Shown here in pieces: positions 63,403-64,000 of a stretch of DNA of 64,000 bases. How positions within the stretch are numbered: the stretch's first letter is position 1; each line of letters starts with the position of its first letter. The DNA lies in contig NC_067204.1 in NCBI RefSeq assembly GCF_026262505.1, positions 7,101,797 through 7,165,796 on the forward strand. Reading direction: 5' to 3'. The notes beneath the pieces are model-generated. The model did not search any database. It worked only from the letters and a program-made list of their open reading frames with translations, and was not told the origin of the DNA. Made by a program: the position numbers and the translations under genes. This DNA comes from Trichomonas vaginalis G3. Its lineage: Eukaryota > Parabasalia > Trichomonadida > Trichomonadidae.

Positions 63403-64000
63403 ATGAAAATGAGTGTCAAGACTAACGACGTTAAAAAATTGGGATTCACAAACGAGGAAATAAAGGATATATTAGAGGAGGAGTTATGAAGTTAATAAAT
63501 ATTATTTAAGAAATTGTCAAAAATTCGCGGAGTTATTAAATGATTTAGATTATGATGGAAAAATGAATAAAGATGATGTTATAAATTTCTTATATCCACA
63601 TCTGAAGAAGAAAAACCTAAAGAACCTGATGTTTTCCCTGAATATTATGAAGAACGGATTAAAGATGATGAATATGATGAAATTGAAAGACTGGAAAAAT
63701 AAGAGATGAAATAGATGAAAAAATTAAGGAATTAAGAGAAGTTGAAAAATATAATGAAAATGAAGTAGAGGGTTTAATGAATATCCCAGCTTCAGAATCA
63801 GAAGTTCAAAAATCTCATGAAGAAAGATATAAAAATTACTTTTTGGAATCTACTAAAAATTTATTAGATGGTGAAATAGATGAAACACTTTCAGAAGAAG
63901 GCACAAATTTATTCATAAACATAAGTTACAATTTATTGACGATGGAGATTATCCATGTATATTACTTTCACCTCCTCTTGATTCTGAAAAATTCAAAAAA
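63403..64000 (+). CDS. Partial acidic protein with one EF-hand-like loop, frame interrupted
   Basis: Protein-like sequence starts at ATG 63403 (MKMSVKTNDVKKLGFTNEE...), preceded in frame by TAA at 63382. It runs to the window edge in the + strand but not in a single frame. Open stretches include 63403-63489, 63476-63709 and 63687-64000, and codon usage shifts between frames several times. The second stretch contains a 12-residue loop DLDYDGKMNKDD (63542-63577), with Asp at positions 1, 3 and 5, Gly at 6, a hydrophobic residue at 8 and Asp at 12. This fits an EF-hand calcium loop, although position 12 is usually Glu. Later stretches are rich in Glu, Lys and Asp with coiled-coil-like character (DEIDEKIKELREVEK). 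I do not recognise the family. The frame changes could be genuine decay or uncorrected long-read errors like those in the array. No membrane segment or signal peptide is visible. Confidence 0.5.
63542..63577 (+). other. EF-hand-like calcium-binding loop
   Basis: The encoded loop has ligands Asp1, Asp3, Asp5, the invariant Gly6, Met at position 8 and Asp at position 12. Flanking residues (FAELLN before, VINFLYPH after) have the alternating hydrophobic pattern of the two helices of an EF-hand. In known EF-hands, Asp at position 12 often lowers calcium affinity and favours magnesium. Only one hand is visible, whereas most EF-hand proteins have pairs, so a partner may lie in a part that I cannot read cleanly. 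Confidence 0.55.

Noticed and set aside
63403-64000. Ciliate-type genetic code (TAA/TAG read as Gln) to explain stops in the flank
   Set aside because: The best coding signal moves to other frames rather than continuing through TAA/TAG, and TGA stops also occur in the same stretch. Frame changes explain the pattern better.

Overview
Almost the whole window (1 to about 63115) is one composite tandem-repeat array. The remaining ~0.9 kb (63116-64000) is AT-rich unique sequence that ends inside a protein-coding region. The array has two parts. The first is a 37-bp minisatellite unit: a 14-nt all-pyrimidine core TTCTCTTTCTTTTC, preceded by TTTTATGAAA-type sequence and followed by CATATTTATCATTG-type sequence. 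It is present roughly 1,400 times (estimated from length) in about ten recurrent variants. The second is a ~108-bp module that encodes most of one ankyrin repeat (CPLSIAIKK...SIEIVQFLVDHGADVN). I count 96 copies, all on the + strand, interrupting the 37-bp array every 0.2-1.5 kb.

The layout is hierarchical. Module-to-module distances fall close to 107 + 37n bp. Most modules are followed by the same ordered run of three variant units, and strings of spacings recur (about 1200, 545-625, 217, 660, 580), so kilobase blocks have been duplicated as units. Shared-spacing offsets of about 1.0 kb (9.65-11.64 kb), 2.8 kb, 10.2 kb (14.4-18.6 versus 24.7-28.8 kb) and 4.5-4.6 kb (52.6-59.5 versus 57.1-62.9 kb) can be read by eye. 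The left 7 kb and several patches are rich in one-base length changes, while other stretches are nearly uniform.

I do not think the array encodes protein as it stands. The 37-bp unit is open in all three + frames, which gives many long-looking hydrophobic reading frames of composition MKFSFFSYLSLFY. These are a by-product of T-rich sequence with a period that is not a multiple of three. A standard ankyrin module carries a stop in every + frame, so translation cannot cross it. The ankyrin modules are best seen as a captured fragment of a host ankyrin gene, amplified as part of a satellite.

The right flank (63116-63402) is a non-coding AT-rich stretch with an imperfect inverted repeat, a short direct repeat and a poly-A-rich tract. 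From 63403 an acidic, Lys/Glu-rich protein begins, with one EF-hand-like calcium-binding loop. It is spread over several frames and runs off the window.

The sequence suggests a very AT-rich unicellular eukaryote with large ankyrin families. A trichomonad would fit, but nothing here proves it. I saw no rRNA, tRNA, CRISPR, transposase, reverse transcriptase or virus-like hallmark. Coordinates of modules were read by hand and may be off by one or two bases.
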